Counted from the first letter of the stretch, positions 9,148 to 16,685 are shown. The stretch: 57,810 bases of DNA from GCA-2687515 sp002687515 (GCA_030745835.1 JASLNU010000067.1:1-57810); one strand, 5' to 3'. Notes: a model not told the origin generated them from the sequence alone. Numbers and translations: made by a program.

Positions 9148-9873
9148 TCAGGCCGCATCCAAATTGTAGTCCCACAGGTTGAAATTCAGGCTGTGCGTGG
9201 CCGAGGCATCGGCGCCCCAGATATCGCGCGCCTGGAAACGAATGGAATAGACATGCTGCAGCGTGTCGATTTCCGCGTCGCCGCCGTCGCCGGCCTCGGG
9301 GAAGTGGAACAATCCGAGGTCGCGTTCAACGGCGCCTTCATTGCCGCGCAGGTAGAGCGGCAGATGGGTATGGCCGGCCAGCGGGACATCGCGCGCCACC
9401 ACCACCCGCTCGCCCGCCTTGAACCTGGGTCCATCCCGCTCGGCCTTGGCGAAGGCGGCGACCCTGGCATCCAGCTCCGCCTTGCCGACGATGCCCTTGG
9501 CGTCGAGCAGCTTCTCGGCGGCGGCCAGCCAGTGATGGTAATATTTGGCGCCGTCCTCCTCGCAGGATGCGATCCAGCGGTTGTAATTGGCCGGCACCTG
9601 GTTGGCGGCATCCTCGGGTTCGTCTTCGGCGGCGGCATCCCCTGGCACGTCCCCTGGGGCGCCGAAATGGCCGGGCGATTGGATCTCGTGGCCCAGATAA
9701 TCGTCCCATTCGGCCCAGCTATATTTGCCGTCCTGATAAAGCGACATGACGATGGCGAAGCCGTGCGCCTGCCACGGCTCTTCGAACACCGGCCCACCCA
9801 CGTCACCGGGCTGGGCCGCCCCTCCCTGGCGGCGGGGCATCGACAAGGTCGGTACCTGAAGCAGTTTGCGCAA
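9148..9873 (-). CDS. Nitrile hydratase beta-like / activator-like protein 2
   Basis: This 241-residue paralogue of the next gene has the activator-type start PVFEEPWQAHGFAIVMSL, a helix pair YYHHWLAAAEKLLDAKG, and a beta-type C-terminal barrel (FKAGERVVVARDVP, VYSIRFQARDIWG, FNLWDYNLD). The central segment is acidic (residues about 75-90). The start chosen is TTG at 9873, because GGGGGA lies eight bases upstream; ATG at 9840 is in frame but lacks a clear ribosome site. It lies 34 bp after the beta C-half gene and 48 bp before the other paralogue, so cotranscription is likely. It could assist cobalt loading or form a second heteromer; the role is inferred from family resemblance only. Confidence 0.72.
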   Translation of the reverse strand: MRKLLQVPTLSMPRRQGGAAQPGDVGGPVFEEPWQAHGFAIVMSLYQDGKYSWAEWDDYLGHEIQSPGHFGAPGDVPGDAAAEDEPEDAANQVPANYNRWIASCEEDGAKYYHHWLAAAEKLLDAKGIVGKAELDARVAAFAKAERDGPRFKAGERVVVARDVPLAGHTHLPLYLRGNEGAVERDLGLFHFPEAGDGGDAEIDTLQHVYSIRFQARDIWGADASATHSLNFNLWDYNLDAA

Positions 9874-9907
9874 GGATCATATCCCCCCAGAGGCCGATCG
9901 CCGGATA

Positions 9908-10258
9908 TCAGGCCGGATCCATGTAGTCTTCCCAGAGATCGATATAAAGAGCGTCATTTTTGGGCGCCTCCGGCCCCCACAGCTCGCGGGCGCTGAAACG
10001 CACGCTGTAGCAATGCTGCGGCTCGGCCTCGATGCCGTGGGCACGGGCATCGGCGAGATGGTAAACACCGTGATCGCGGTCGATGCGGCCCTGTTTGGCC
10101 CGCGCATAGCGCGGCAGGCGGGTGTGCCCCGGCGGATTTATGTTGCGCGTAACGATCAGGTCGCCCGCCTTGAAGCGGGCCGGCAGGTCCACATCCAGGC
10201 GTCCCGACACGGGGTTTTTGTGAAAGGCCCGCACCTCTTCTGCGGTGATCGCGGCCAT
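9908..10258 (-). CDS. Nitrile hydratase beta subunit, C-terminal half as separate gene
   Basis: This 116-residue protein corresponds to the C-terminal SH3-like half of a nitrile hydratase beta subunit: FKAGDLIVTRNINPPGHTRL, HCYSVRFSARELWG and the YIDLWEDYMDP end. Its ATG (10258-10256) overlaps the TGA of the upstream gene in an ATGA arrangement, so the two halves are probably translationally coupled and made in equal amounts. A beta subunit split in this way is known from thiocyanate hydrolase and toyocamycin nitrile hydratase, which have three subunits. A frameshift in a once-fused gene is less likely because the overlap gives a clean stop and start and both halves end and begin at a domain boundary. 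Confidence 0.82.
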   Translation of the reverse strand: MAAITAEEVRAFHKNPVSGRLDVDLPARFKAGDLIVTRNINPPGHTRLPRYARAKQGRIDRDHGVYHLADARAHGIEAEPQHCYSVRFSARELWGPEAPKNDALYIDLWEDYMDPA

Positions 10259-10572
10259 CAGGACGCCCCTTTCGCGGACAGCTCGGCGAGGCGCGCCTCG
10301 AACTCGTCGCGCGTGAACAGTCCCTTTTCGACGAACAATCGCTCGGCCCCGTCGAGCCAATGCTCGTAATAACTGGCTTGCAGGTAATCCACCGGATCCA
10401 TGCGCTCGACGGCATGGCGGAACTCATCCAGGGTCATTAGCTGGGACACATTCATGGCGCGCACGATGCCCAGCATGCGCCGCTCCCATTCCTCGTGAAA
10501 GGCGGGTTCATTTTCGTCGCGGATGATCGGCCCCAGACCGTGCATGCCGCCCATATCGTGTACGCCGTTCAT
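10258..10572 (-). CDS. Nitrile hydratase beta subunit, N-terminal half as separate gene
   Basis: This 104-residue protein begins MNGVHDMGGMHGLGPI, the diagnostic start of nitrile hydratase beta subunits, followed by FHEEWERRMLGIVRAMN and the YYEHWLDGAERLFVEKG helix pair. It stops at TGA 10260-10258, overlapping the start of the C-terminal half by four bases. It lies 22 bp after the alpha subunit gene, with a purine-rich ribosome site (GGAGG) before its ATG. In the known three-subunit enzymes this part packs against alpha around the metal site. The order alpha, N-half, C-half here differs from the beta-first order of the thiocyanate hydrolase operon of Thiobacillus thioparus as I remember it. 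Confidence 0.85.
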   Translation of the reverse strand: MNGVHDMGGMHGLGPIIRDENEPAFHEEWERRMLGIVRAMNVSQLMTLDEFRHAVERMDPVDYLQASYYEHWLDGAERLFVEKGLFTRDEFEARLAELSAKGAS

Positions 10573-10594
10573 GCTTGCCTCCTTTACGCCTGCC

Positions 10595-11200
10595 CTACTT
10601 TACGGGCGGTTCCACCTTGGCCACGCCGATCATCGAATCGCGGGTGATCAGCGCCGCCAGTTCTTCCTCGCTCATGCCCTCGGTTCCGGCCGGACGCTCG
10701 GGCAGCACCAGGTAGCGGAGCTCGGCGTTGCTGTCCCACACCCGGACCTCGGCGTCCGGCGGCAACTCGAGGCCGAACTCGCGCATCACGCCGCGCGGAT
10801 CGTTGGCCGTGCGCGCCCGGAAGGGGGCCGACTTGTACCACACCGGCGGCGGGCCCAGGGCCGCCCACGGAAAGCACGAACACAAGGTACAGACGACGAT
10901 GTTCTGCACATCGGCCTTATTTTCGACGACCACCATCCGTTCGCCCTGCATGACCTCGAAGCCAAGCTCGGCGATGGCCGCCGTGCCGTCTTCGAAAAGC
11001 CGTTTCTTGTAGTCCGCATCGACCCAGGCACGGGCCACTACCTTGGCGCCGTTTTGCGGGCCCACCTTGTTCTCGAAGGTGTCGATAAGCTCGTCCAGCG
11101 CCTTGGGATCGACCAGCCCCTTCTCGAGCAAAAGCGATTCAAGGGCCTTGACGCGCAAAGCGGCGTCCGAATCCGGCCCCGGTGTTGTTTTGGTGCTCAT
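10595..11200 (-). CDS. nthA: Nitrile hydratase alpha subunit, cobalt type
   Basis: This 201-residue metal-binding subunit hydrates nitriles to amides, or a related substrate such as thiocyanate. The metal claw is C104-T-L-C107-S-C109; threonine after the first cysteine marks the cobalt type, and in the family the second and third cysteines are oxidised after translation. The following segment (FPWAALGPPPVWYKS, then YRARTANDPRGVM-like text reading APFRARTANDPR) is typical. Residues 1-45 carry the usual helical arm (LRVKALESLLLEKGLVD). It is the first of five clustered nitrile hydratase-related genes; the SDR gene lies 163 bp upstream. Being complete and carrying an intact claw, it looks catalytic rather than a leader-peptide derivative. 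Confidence 0.9.
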   Translation of the reverse strand: MSTKTTPGPDSDAALRVKALESLLLEKGLVDPKALDELIDTFENKVGPQNGAKVVARAWVDADYKKRLFEDGTAAIAELGFEVMQGERMVVVENKADVQNIVVCTLCSCFPWAALGPPPVWYKSAPFRARTANDPRGVMREFGLELPPDAEVRVWDSNAELRYLVLPERPAGTEGMSEEELAALITRDSMIGVAKVEPPVK

Positions 11201-11363
11201 GTTATTCCTCCCCCCGGTTGCTGCTTCTCAGTTTTCCAGACCGCGCCTGATTGGCGCAACCGATCATGGCGGCCAATCATACAAACTTACGGCGGCTTTG
11301 TCACCAAACTGGAAAACCCCCAGCCGGCGGCGGTGCTGGTTCCGGTTGCTGAAATCCAGCCAC

Positions 11364-12158
11364 CTAAAGATTCGGCAGGCTGACCTTGCCCGCCAGGCCG
11401 CCGTCAACCACCAGGGCCTGGCCGGTCATGTGGCGGGACAGGTCCGAGGCCAGGAACAGGATCACCGAGGCGATCTCGGCGGGCATCGCGGCGCGTCCCA
11501 TCGGAATGGCCTCGCCGAGGGCCAGCCAGCCGTCCTCGTCGAGCTTCGCCTCGAGCCGCGGGGTGCGCACGAAACCGGGGGCGACGGCGTTGACGCGCAC
11601 CCCCGATGGCGCCAGTTCCTTGCCCATGCAGGACACCATGTGGAGCAAGGCCGCCTTGGCCGAGCCGTAGGCGGTCTGCCCCGGCAGGCTTGCAATGCCG
11701 GCGATCGAGCCGACGAAGACCATTGCCCCGCCGCCCGAATCAGCGATCGCCCGGGCGCCGATTTGCATCGCCAGGAAGGCATGGCCAAGCACGACGTCCA
11801 GCTGTTCGGCCCAGCCGTCGTCGTCGACATCGGCCAGCGGGCTGAGATTAGCGCGGCCGACGATATCGACCACGCAATCGACCCGGCCGGCGCGCTCCCG
11901 GACCTCGGCGAACAGCTCCTCGACGGCGTCCCGGCGCCTGACGTCCGCCGCCAGTCCCTCGCCCCCGGCCTCCGCCGCCACCGCCTCGGCCCGGTCGGCG
12001 TGGGTATCGACACAAAACACCCGGGCGCCGGCCTGCGCCAGGGCATGGCAACTCTCCCGCCCCATGCCGTTGCCGCCACCCAACACCACCGCCACCCGCC
12101 CGTCGAGCCGCAGCAGCGAGGGATAATCGGGTACCGGAGGAAGATCGTTTGCAGGCAT
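11364..12158 (-). CDS. Short-chain dehydrogenase/reductase
   Basis: This 264-residue NAD(P)-dependent oxidoreductase has the Rossmann motif VVLGGGNGMGRE near residue 24, the active-site serine in VGSIAGIAS, the catalytic YGSAK pair, and the PGFVRTP segment that closes over the cofactor. An aspartate after the second strand (FCVDTH) favours NAD(H). It is a classical SDR in length. An AAGGAA site precedes the ATG at 12158. It reads in the same direction as the nitrile hydratase-like genes but is separated by 163 bp, so it may be a separate unit or the head of the same operon. The substrate is unknown. Confidence 0.88.
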   Translation of the reverse strand: MPANDLPPVPDYPSLLRLDGRVAVVLGGGNGMGRESCHALAQAGARVFCVDTHADRAEAVAAEAGGEGLAADVRRRDAVEELFAEVRERAGRVDCVVDIVGRANLSPLADVDDDGWAEQLDVVLGHAFLAMQIGARAIADSGGGAMVFVGSIAGIASLPGQTAYGSAKAALLHMVSCMGKELAPSGVRVNAVAPGFVRTPRLEAKLDEDGWLALGEAIPMGRAAMPAEIASVILFLASDLSRHMTGQALVVDGGLAGKVSLPNL

Positions 12159-12387
12159 GGCGTTTCCTTATCGGAGGTCGGTTGGCTGGTTATCCTAGCC
12201 CAGGCCCGGGACCGGCAGTCAACCGGATTCTCAGGGCGGGGACCCGGGGATCACGGCGTGGATTTCCTGATCGGTATTTTCGTTTTAGACTGTGGCCATA
12301 AAATTTGGAGGCATAAAAGATGCGATGCAGGCAAGACGGCGATTTTTTGTGCCGGATAACGGTTGAGCCGGGCGCGGGAGGGGACCG

Positions 12388-13134
12388 ATGCAACTTTCCG
12401 CTGATTTGAAAGCCAGGCTCGCCGATCTGGTGAAGGCCGCCCGTATTCTCGAACTGCACGGCCACAGCGACCGTATCTGGGGCCATGTGGCGATGCGCGA
12501 TCCCGAGGGCCGCGGCTTCTGGATCAAGCGGCACGGCATTTCCCTCGGCGAGGTGTTCGATGCAAGCGATTTCCAGCTTACCGGTTTCGACGGCGAGGAA
12601 CTGGCCGGCGAAGGCCGCCGCCATTCCGAATGGCCGATCCACGGCGAGGTGCTGCTGGCCCGCCCGGACCTCAACTTCACGGCCCACACGCACCCCTTTT
12701 ACGGCTCCATCTATTCGGCGGTGTCCGGGCCGTTGCGTTATGTGCGCGCCGCCTCGCCGTTGCCGCCGCCGCGCTACGAAGGCAGCTCCGAATTGATCAC
12801 CAGCCGCGAGCGCGGCGCCGAGATCGCCGAGGCCCTGGGCGACGGGACCGAGATGTTCATGCGCAACCACGGCGTCGTCTTCGCGGGCGAAACGGCGCTC
12901 GATATGGTCAGGACCGGCATCGAGATGGAAGAGAAATGCCAGCAGATGCTGGTGGTCTCCGGCTCCGGCCTCGACTGGGCCTGGCCCGGCGACGACGAAG
13001 AGAAGCGCAAGCGCACCGACGTCAAGGGCCGGGGCCGCGACGACGCCCTCTGGGATCATTACCAGCGCATCCTGGCGCGCGCCGAACAGGCCGGCGACAT
13101 CCGCCTCGCACGCGGGCCGGTGCCCAAGGACTGA
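12388..13134 (+). CDS. Class II aldolase/adducin family protein
   Basis: This 248-residue protein has the metal-binding signature of class II aldolases: the HTH of FTAHTHPFYG near residue 94, a glutamate in WPIHGEVLLARP, and a third histidine in MFMRNHGVVFAG. Such enzymes cleave or epimerise small sugar phosphates or, in this subgroup, act on hydroxy acids. The ATG at 12388 follows GGGAGGGGAC. It is divergent from the SDR gene across a 229-bp gap that should hold both promoters. Just after its stop begins a structured repeat. The substrate is not assigned. Confidence 0.85.
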   Translation: MQLSADLKARLADLVKAARILELHGHSDRIWGHVAMRDPEGRGFWIKRHGISLGEVFDASDFQLTGFDGEELAGEGRRHSEWPIHGEVLLARPDLNFTAHTHPFYGSIYSAVSGPLRYVRAASPLPPPRYEGSSELITSRERGAEIAEALGDGTEMFMRNHGVVFAGETALDMVRTGIEMEEKCQQMLVVSGSGLDWAWPGDDEEKRKRTDVKGRGRDDALWDHYQRILARAEQAGDIRLARGPVPKD

Positions 13135-13148
13135 GGCTCCGCCGCGCC

Positions 13149-13419
13149 CTAGAGCGGCTCCGGATAGATAGGAAACAATTTGATGGGAACAAATCGGTTT
13201 TCCGGGTAGGCGCGGTGCGCAGCGCGATGCCTTTGCATCGGGCAAGCGCCAGGGCGCCCCCGGGGAGCCGATTTGACCCACCGCAGGCCGGGTGCTTTTG
13301 ACCCGTGGACGTCGTCGCACGTCTTTGCCGATGCGAAGGCATCGCCATGCGAAGTGCTCCTCGCCACGGGGCAAAATCATCCCGGTCAAATGGTTCATAT
13401 CTATCCGGAACCGCTCTAG
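13149..13419. repeat. Structured intergenic element T1 (three-way-junction family, divergent copy)
   Basis: The 271-bp element is bounded by 22-nt inverted ends, CTAGAGCGGCTCCGGATAGATA at 13149 and its complement at 13398-13419, with one mismatch. Inside, AAATCGG/CCGATTT closes one hairpin and a GC-rich pair near GGGTGCTTTTGACCCGTGG and CCACGGGGCAAAATCATCCC closes another. The second hairpin tip has GATGCGAAGGCATC and GTGCTCCT, shared with the copies at 28884, 37917 and 56758. The right end supplies the stop codon of the AhpD-like gene. Confidence 0.8.
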
Positions 13420-13961
13420 ATCTTCAATTTCACCGGCACGCTGTCGGGCGGCGTCGCGCCGACCGTGTTGGCCATCATGCAGACCATGCAGAAATGGCCG
13501 ACGGCGCCGACCGTATCGACCAGTTTCTCGTGGCCAAGCGCCGCAACCGCCTTGTCGAAGCCGGCATCGCCGAGATTGCCGCCGGCCAGCAGCTCGAGGG
13601 TGACGTCGTAGACCGCCGCCTCTTCCGCGTCGGCGAAATCGGGGCGGGCGCCATCGTTGATGGCGTCGACCAGCGCCGCCTCGACACCGACTTCGAAACC
13701 CGCACGCACCTGCACGGCGAACGGGAAGCGCGCGTTCCAATGGCGCGCCGTGGCGATCGCGGCGATCCGCACCTGCCTCTGGCTGAGCGAACAATCGGCC
13801 AGATGGTCGCTGACCGCATTGTTCGATTCCCAGAGCCCCGGCGCGTAGGCGTAGCCGACGGCGGGCCCGCCGCTGCGCCCGGTGGTCGCCATCACGTGGT
13901 CATAGACGCGTTTTTGTTCGGCGTTCATGTCTTCGGGCTTAATTTGCGGAATTCGGGTCAT
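13416..13961 (-). CDS. AhpD-like / carboxymuconolactone decarboxylase family protein
   Basis: This 181-residue protein matches the AhpD-like fold: a helical region with VRIAAIATARHWNARF, and near the C terminus a VGHFCMVCMMAN segment containing CxxC. In AhpD the pair of cysteines relays electrons to peroxiredoxin; carboxymuconolactone decarboxylases lack a full pair. Redox activity is therefore possible but unproven. The ATG at 13961 has a GGAGAA site before it. The stop TAG (13418-13416) lies inside the terminal CTAG of repeat T1, so the final residues may have been changed by insertion of that element. It is divergent from the RidA gene. Confidence 0.78.
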   Translation of the reverse strand: MTRIPQIKPEDMNAEQKRVYDHVMATTGRSGGPAVGYAYAPGLWESNNAVSDHLADCSLSQRQVRIAAIATARHWNARFPFAVQVRAGFEVGVEAALVDAINDGARPDFADAEEAAVYDVTLELLAGGNLGDAGFDKAVAALGHEKLVDTVGAVGHFCMVCMMANTVGATPPDSVPVKLKI

Positions 13962-14074
13962 CTTCGGTTCTCCTGCCAGCCAGAATATTAGCCAAAATAA
14001 TTGTCAAAATTTGAGCCCATGCTGCCACGGCGCTATGATCGGAGGCAATGCCATTCAAACAGGGAGGTTCAGTC

Positions 14075-14455
14075 ATGGCCAAACGCCAGGCGATCTATGT
14101 CAAGGAATTCATGCACGGCAATCCGCTGCCGGCGGCCAGCCGCATCGGCCCGTTCGTGCAGACCGGCGTCATCTCGGGCAAGGACCCCGAGACCGGCGAT
14201 ATGCCCGAAAGCATGGAAGACCAGCTTAACAACATGTTCGGCCATATCCGCCGCATCGCCGAGGCCGCCGGCGGCTCCACCGACGACATCTTGAAGATCA
14301 CCTTCTGGATGGGCGATCCGGCGGAGCGCTCCAAGCTCAACGCTCCCTGGACCCGGATGTTCCCCGACGAAGCCAGCCGCCCGACGCGCCACACTCTGCC
14401 CGGCGGCGGCGGCGCCTCCAAGGTGCAATGCAGCTTTACCGCCGTAATTGAATAG
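14075..14455 (+). CDS. RidA/YjgF family protein
   Basis: This 126-residue protein looks like a RidA-family enamine/imine deaminase or a relative. RIGPFVQTGVISGKDPETG, MEDQLNNMFGHIRRIAEAAG and DDILKITFWMGD follow the family pattern. The canonical arginine that binds the substrate carboxylate in RidA is not clearly placed in the IEVE-like final strand, so the protein may belong to another Rid subfamily. The ATG at 14075 is preferred over 14048 because GGGAGG lies seven bases before it. It is convergent with galE, 11 bp away. Confidence 0.85.
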   Translation: MAKRQAIYVKEFMHGNPLPAASRIGPFVQTGVISGKDPETGDMPESMEDQLNNMFGHIRRIAEAAGGSTDDILKITFWMGDPAERSKLNAPWTRMFPDEASRPTRHTLPGGGGASKVQCSFTAVIE

Positions 14456-14466
14456 CTGCCCCATGG

Positions 14467-15456
14467 CTAACCAAAATGCGCCTGGTGCCAGCGCCAGGCG
14501 TCCTCGATCTGGGTTTCGATGGCCGGCCGTTCGGGGGTCCAGCCGAGGGCCTCAGTGGCGGCCGATGATTGGCTGATCAGTTCCGGCGCATCGCCGTCCC
14601 GGCGCGCCCCTTCGCGGGTCGGAACCTCCTTGCCGGTGACCCGCTGAACGGCGTCGATCACTTCCCGGACGCTGTAGCCGGCGCCGTTGCCGAGGTTGAA
14701 GGCGGTGGATGCGCCGCCCTGGCCCAGATAATCGAGGGCCTTCAAATGCGCCGCCGCCAGATCGGCGACATGGATGTAATCGCGGACGCAGGTGCCGTCC
14801 GGGGTCGGATAATCGTCGCCGAAGACGGTGATCGCGCCCTGCCGGCCCTGGACGGCGTCGAGCAGCAGCGGGATCAGGTGGGTTTCGGGCTGATGATCCT
14901 CGCCGATACCGGCGTCGGCCTCGGCGCCGGCGGCGTTGAAATAGCGCAAGGCGACGTGAGCCAGACCATGGGCGCGGCCGAAATCAGCGATCATGGTTTC
15001 GGCCATCAATTTGCTGGCGCCATAGGGGTTGATCGGGCCGTAAGGGTGGCTTTCGTCCAAGGGCATCCGCTGCGGCGTGCCGTAGACGGCGCAGGACGAG
15101 GAAAAAACCAGCTTCCGGCAATCGTGGCGGCGCATCACGTCCAAGAGGGTCAAGGTGCCCCCGACATTGTTGCCGTAATAAATTTCCGGGGCGGTCACCG
15201 ATTCGCCGACATTGATCTTGGCCGCGAAATGCAGCACCGCGTCCGGCCTGTGCGCGGCGAAGATGGCATCGAGGGCCTCGCCGTCGCGGATATCGCAGCG
15301 CTGCAACGGTCCCCATTTGACCGCCCAGTCATGCCCGGCCGACAAATCATCGACGACCACCGGCTGCATGCCGGCCTCGGCCAGGGCCTTGCAGGTGTGG
15401 CTGCCGATATAACCGGCACCGCCGACCACCAGGATTTTCTTCGATGATGAAGTCAA
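14467..15456 (-). CDS. galE: UDP-glucose 4-epimerase
   Basis: This 329-residue cytosolic enzyme interconverts UDP-glucose and UDP-galactose to supply galactose units for surface polysaccharide. It starts with the NAD-binding VVGGAGYIGSHT, has the SSSCAVYG serine, the catalytic Tyr/Lys pair in NPYGASKLMAE, LRYFNAAGA, and the GTCVRDYIHV motif typical of GalE. Length matches the family. No other polysaccharide gene lies beside it. Its start adjoins the hairpin-rich accessory island, so it marks the left border of that island. Confidence 0.93.
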   Translation of the reverse strand: MTSSSKKILVVGGAGYIGSHTCKALAEAGMQPVVVDDLSAGHDWAVKWGPLQRCDIRDGEALDAIFAAHRPDAVLHFAAKINVGESVTAPEIYYGNNVGGTLTLLDVMRRHDCRKLVFSSSCAVYGTPQRMPLDESHPYGPINPYGASKLMAETMIADFGRAHGLAHVALRYFNAAGAEADAGIGEDHQPETHLIPLLLDAVQGRQGAITVFGDDYPTPDGTCVRDYIHVADLAAAHLKALDYLGQGGASTAFNLGNGAGYSVREVIDAVQRVTGKEVPTREGARRDGDAPELISQSSAATEALGWTPERPAIETQIEDAWRWHQAHFG

Positions 15457-15580
15457 TGGGCGCTCATTTCATATTTTCGCCGCCGCCGGTTTCGGCAACT
15501 GGCGGCGGGTTGCTTGCCGTGATCATAGCATCAAACAGGCGCAGGCCAATGGGCCCAGCGCGCGGGGGATAAACGACGCA

Positions 15581-15615
15581 GCCCGCATGGGGATGGCCGG
15601 GTTGGCCATGCGGGC
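15581..15615. repeat. Island hairpin a
   Basis: Perfect 10-bp arms GCCCGCATGG and CCATGCGGGC flank the 15-nt loop GGATGGCCGGGTTGG. The loop is the exact reverse complement of that in hairpin d. Confidence 0.85.
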
Positions 15616-15681
15616 GTCTTGAAAAACTCCACCGCCCGTTCCATCGCGACGCGGACTGCCCGGTCTGTGCCAAGAATGACT

Positions 15682-15712
15682 CGAGCCAGCCGACCATGCC
15701 AACCCTGGCTCG
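15682..15712. repeat. Island hairpin b
   Basis: Arms CGAGCCAG and CTGGCTCG (8 bp, perfect) flank the loop CCGACCATGCCAACC, identical to the loop of hairpin h although the arms differ. It is preceded by GTGCCAAGAATGA and followed by CTA. Confidence 0.8.
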
Positions 15713-15807
15713 CTACACCTTGGGTGCGACACATTTGGGGAGAAAATCTCATATGGATTCATAGGGTTTTATATGGATTCATGGGGATTTATGGGGGAAA
15801 GGGCCCA

Positions 15808-15840
15808 GCGCGCCGGGGATGGCATGGTTGGCCGGCGCGC
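15808..15840. repeat. Island hairpin c
   Basis: Arms GCGCGCCGG and CCGGCGCGC (9 bp, perfect) flank the loop GGATGGCATGGTTGG, which is the b/h-type loop in the other orientation with changes at three positions. The arms are unrelated to those of hairpins a, d and e. Confidence 0.8.
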
Positions 15841-15914
15841 GTCCTTCCGGAACTCGGCCATATCTTCAAAGCTCCTTGAATGCCTGCGTCTTCATGTGTT
15901 GTGCCTAGTCTGAC

Positions 15915-15949
15915 GCCCGCATGGCCAACCCGGCCATCCCCATGCGGGC
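15915..15949. repeat. Island hairpin d, abutting TerS-like stop codon
   Basis: Arms GCCCGCATGG and CCATGCGGGC flank the loop CCAACCCGGCCATCC. Its last base, C15949, is also the last base of the TAG stop of the minus-strand TerS-like gene, so the hairpin sits immediately 3' of that gene and could act as its terminator. Confidence 0.85.
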
Positions 15950-16377
15950 TATGTCATTGCGTCAAGGCTATCCAAAAACGCCTGGTGGCCGGCCTCCGGG
16001 TTTGCCGTTGGCGCGCCGCGGCCAGTGCGCGGGCGGACGGTGGCGCCGCCATGCACAAGCCCGGTGATGCGCGCCTGCAATTCCACCGCCTGCAGCACGG
16101 TGTCATGGTCGCCGGCCTGCAATGCGGCGGCGTAGACCGGTTCCAGCTTATCGACGAAACCGATGAGCGCTTCACGCCGCGCGGCGGCGATCTCGGCGTC
16201 CAATTCGGCAAGCCGCCCGGCGACGTCATCGCGCCGGAGCAATTCGGACGCCTGGCTGGCGGCGTTGGCGCGTCCGTAGCCGGCGGCCCGCGCCGCCGCC
16301 GCGCCATTGGCATTGCGCGCATAGGCCTGGGCGAAGGCCTCGTGTTTGGGTTTGAGGGTGTGCATGGGGAGTGCCAT
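15949..16377 (-). CDS. Phage terminase small subunit-like protein
   Basis: This 142-residue protein begins with LKPKHEAFAQAYARNANGAAAARAAGYG, the helix-turn-helix start typical of phage terminase small subunits, which bind packaging sites on phage DNA. A coiled-coil-like helical stretch (LRRDDVAGRLAELDAEIAA, then AREALIGFVDKLEPVYAAAL) follows, as expected for oligomerisation. AAGGA lies eight bases before the ATG at 16377. No large terminase, portal or capsid gene is nearby, so this is either a phage remnant or a domesticated TerS-like DNA-binding protein. Its stop overlaps hairpin d and another island hairpin (e) lies about 95 bp upstream. Confidence 0.65.
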   Translation of the reverse strand: MALPMHTLKPKHEAFAQAYARNANGAAAARAAGYGRANAASQASELLRRDDVAGRLAELDAEIAAARREALIGFVDKLEPVYAAALQAGDHDTVLQAVELQARITGLVHGGATVRPRTGRGAPTANPEAGHQAFLDSLDAMT

Positions 16378-16471
16378 GGGGAGAGTCCTTTATTTTGTGT
16401 ACATATTGGAAAAATGGAATTATACTATAAAATGGAGCGAAAAGCAAGGGAAATTGGAACAAAAGGGAGCA

Positions 16472-16506
16472 GCCCGCATGGGGATGGCAGGGTCGGCCAT
16501 GCGGGC
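16472..16506. repeat. Island hairpin e
   Basis: Arms GCCCGCATGG and CCATGCGGGC flank the loop GGATGGCAGGGTCGG. Orientation is opposite to hairpin d, so d and e bracket the TerS-like gene as an inverted pair. Confidence 0.85.
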
Positions 16507-16547
16507 GTGAGGCAGGCTCGGTGGCCGGTTACCGCTCCAACTCGTCA

Positions 16548-16568
16548 TCACACGACTTGATCGTGTGA
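16548..16568. repeat. Short palindrome TCACACGA-N5-TCGTGTGA
   Basis: Perfect 8-bp arms around CTTGA, in the context CGTCATC...GATCCAG. This context resembles a palindromic repeat common in alphaproteobacterial genomes whose arms vary between copies. It lies upstream of the BrnT promoter. Confidence 0.6.
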
Positions 16569-16631
16569 TCCAGAGGGTTCGGTATCGGATGCAGCCTCAG
16601 CCTGTCAATCGCACGCGGTAGGCGCCGTCGA

Positions 16632-16671
16632 TTGACAAATTCAAGTTTCGTAACTACATTATTGTAGTTAC
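16632..16671 (+). promoter_or_regulatory. brnTA promoter with overlapping palindromic operator
   Basis: TTGACA (16632-16637) is followed after 17 bp by TACATT (16655-16660), a plausible sigma-70-type promoter. Overlapping the -10 is GTAACTACA-N4-TGTAGTTAC (16650-16671), a perfect 9-bp palindrome and a likely site for BrnA, which in known systems represses its own operon as a dimer. The GTG start of brnT is 15 bp downstream of the palindrome. Binding is inferred from position and from the family. Confidence 0.7.
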
Positions 16672-16685
16672 ATAGGATTGGCTAA

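Larger units (their letters stand above)
15457..15914. other. Gene-free left part of accessory island
   Basis: These 458 bp hold no convincing gene. They contain three complete island hairpins (15581, 15682, 15808), a partial copy around 15551-15569 sharing GGGCCCAGCGCG with the one at 15801, and two imperfect direct copies of ATGGATTCAT at about 15753-15783 followed by G-runs. Confidence 0.6.

Noticed and set aside
8650..9996. A 448-codon plus-strand frame over the beta-like genes.
   Set aside because: It is antisense to two proteins with recognisable nitrile hydratase beta features.
12190..13794. A 534-codon minus-strand frame covering the aldolase gene and repeat T1.
   Set aside because: It runs through a structured repeat and is antisense to a clear class II aldolase.
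15880..16560. A 226-codon plus-strand frame over the TerS-like gene.
   Set aside because: It starts in repeat sequence and reads through hairpins d and e; the minus-strand TerS-like product is recognisable.
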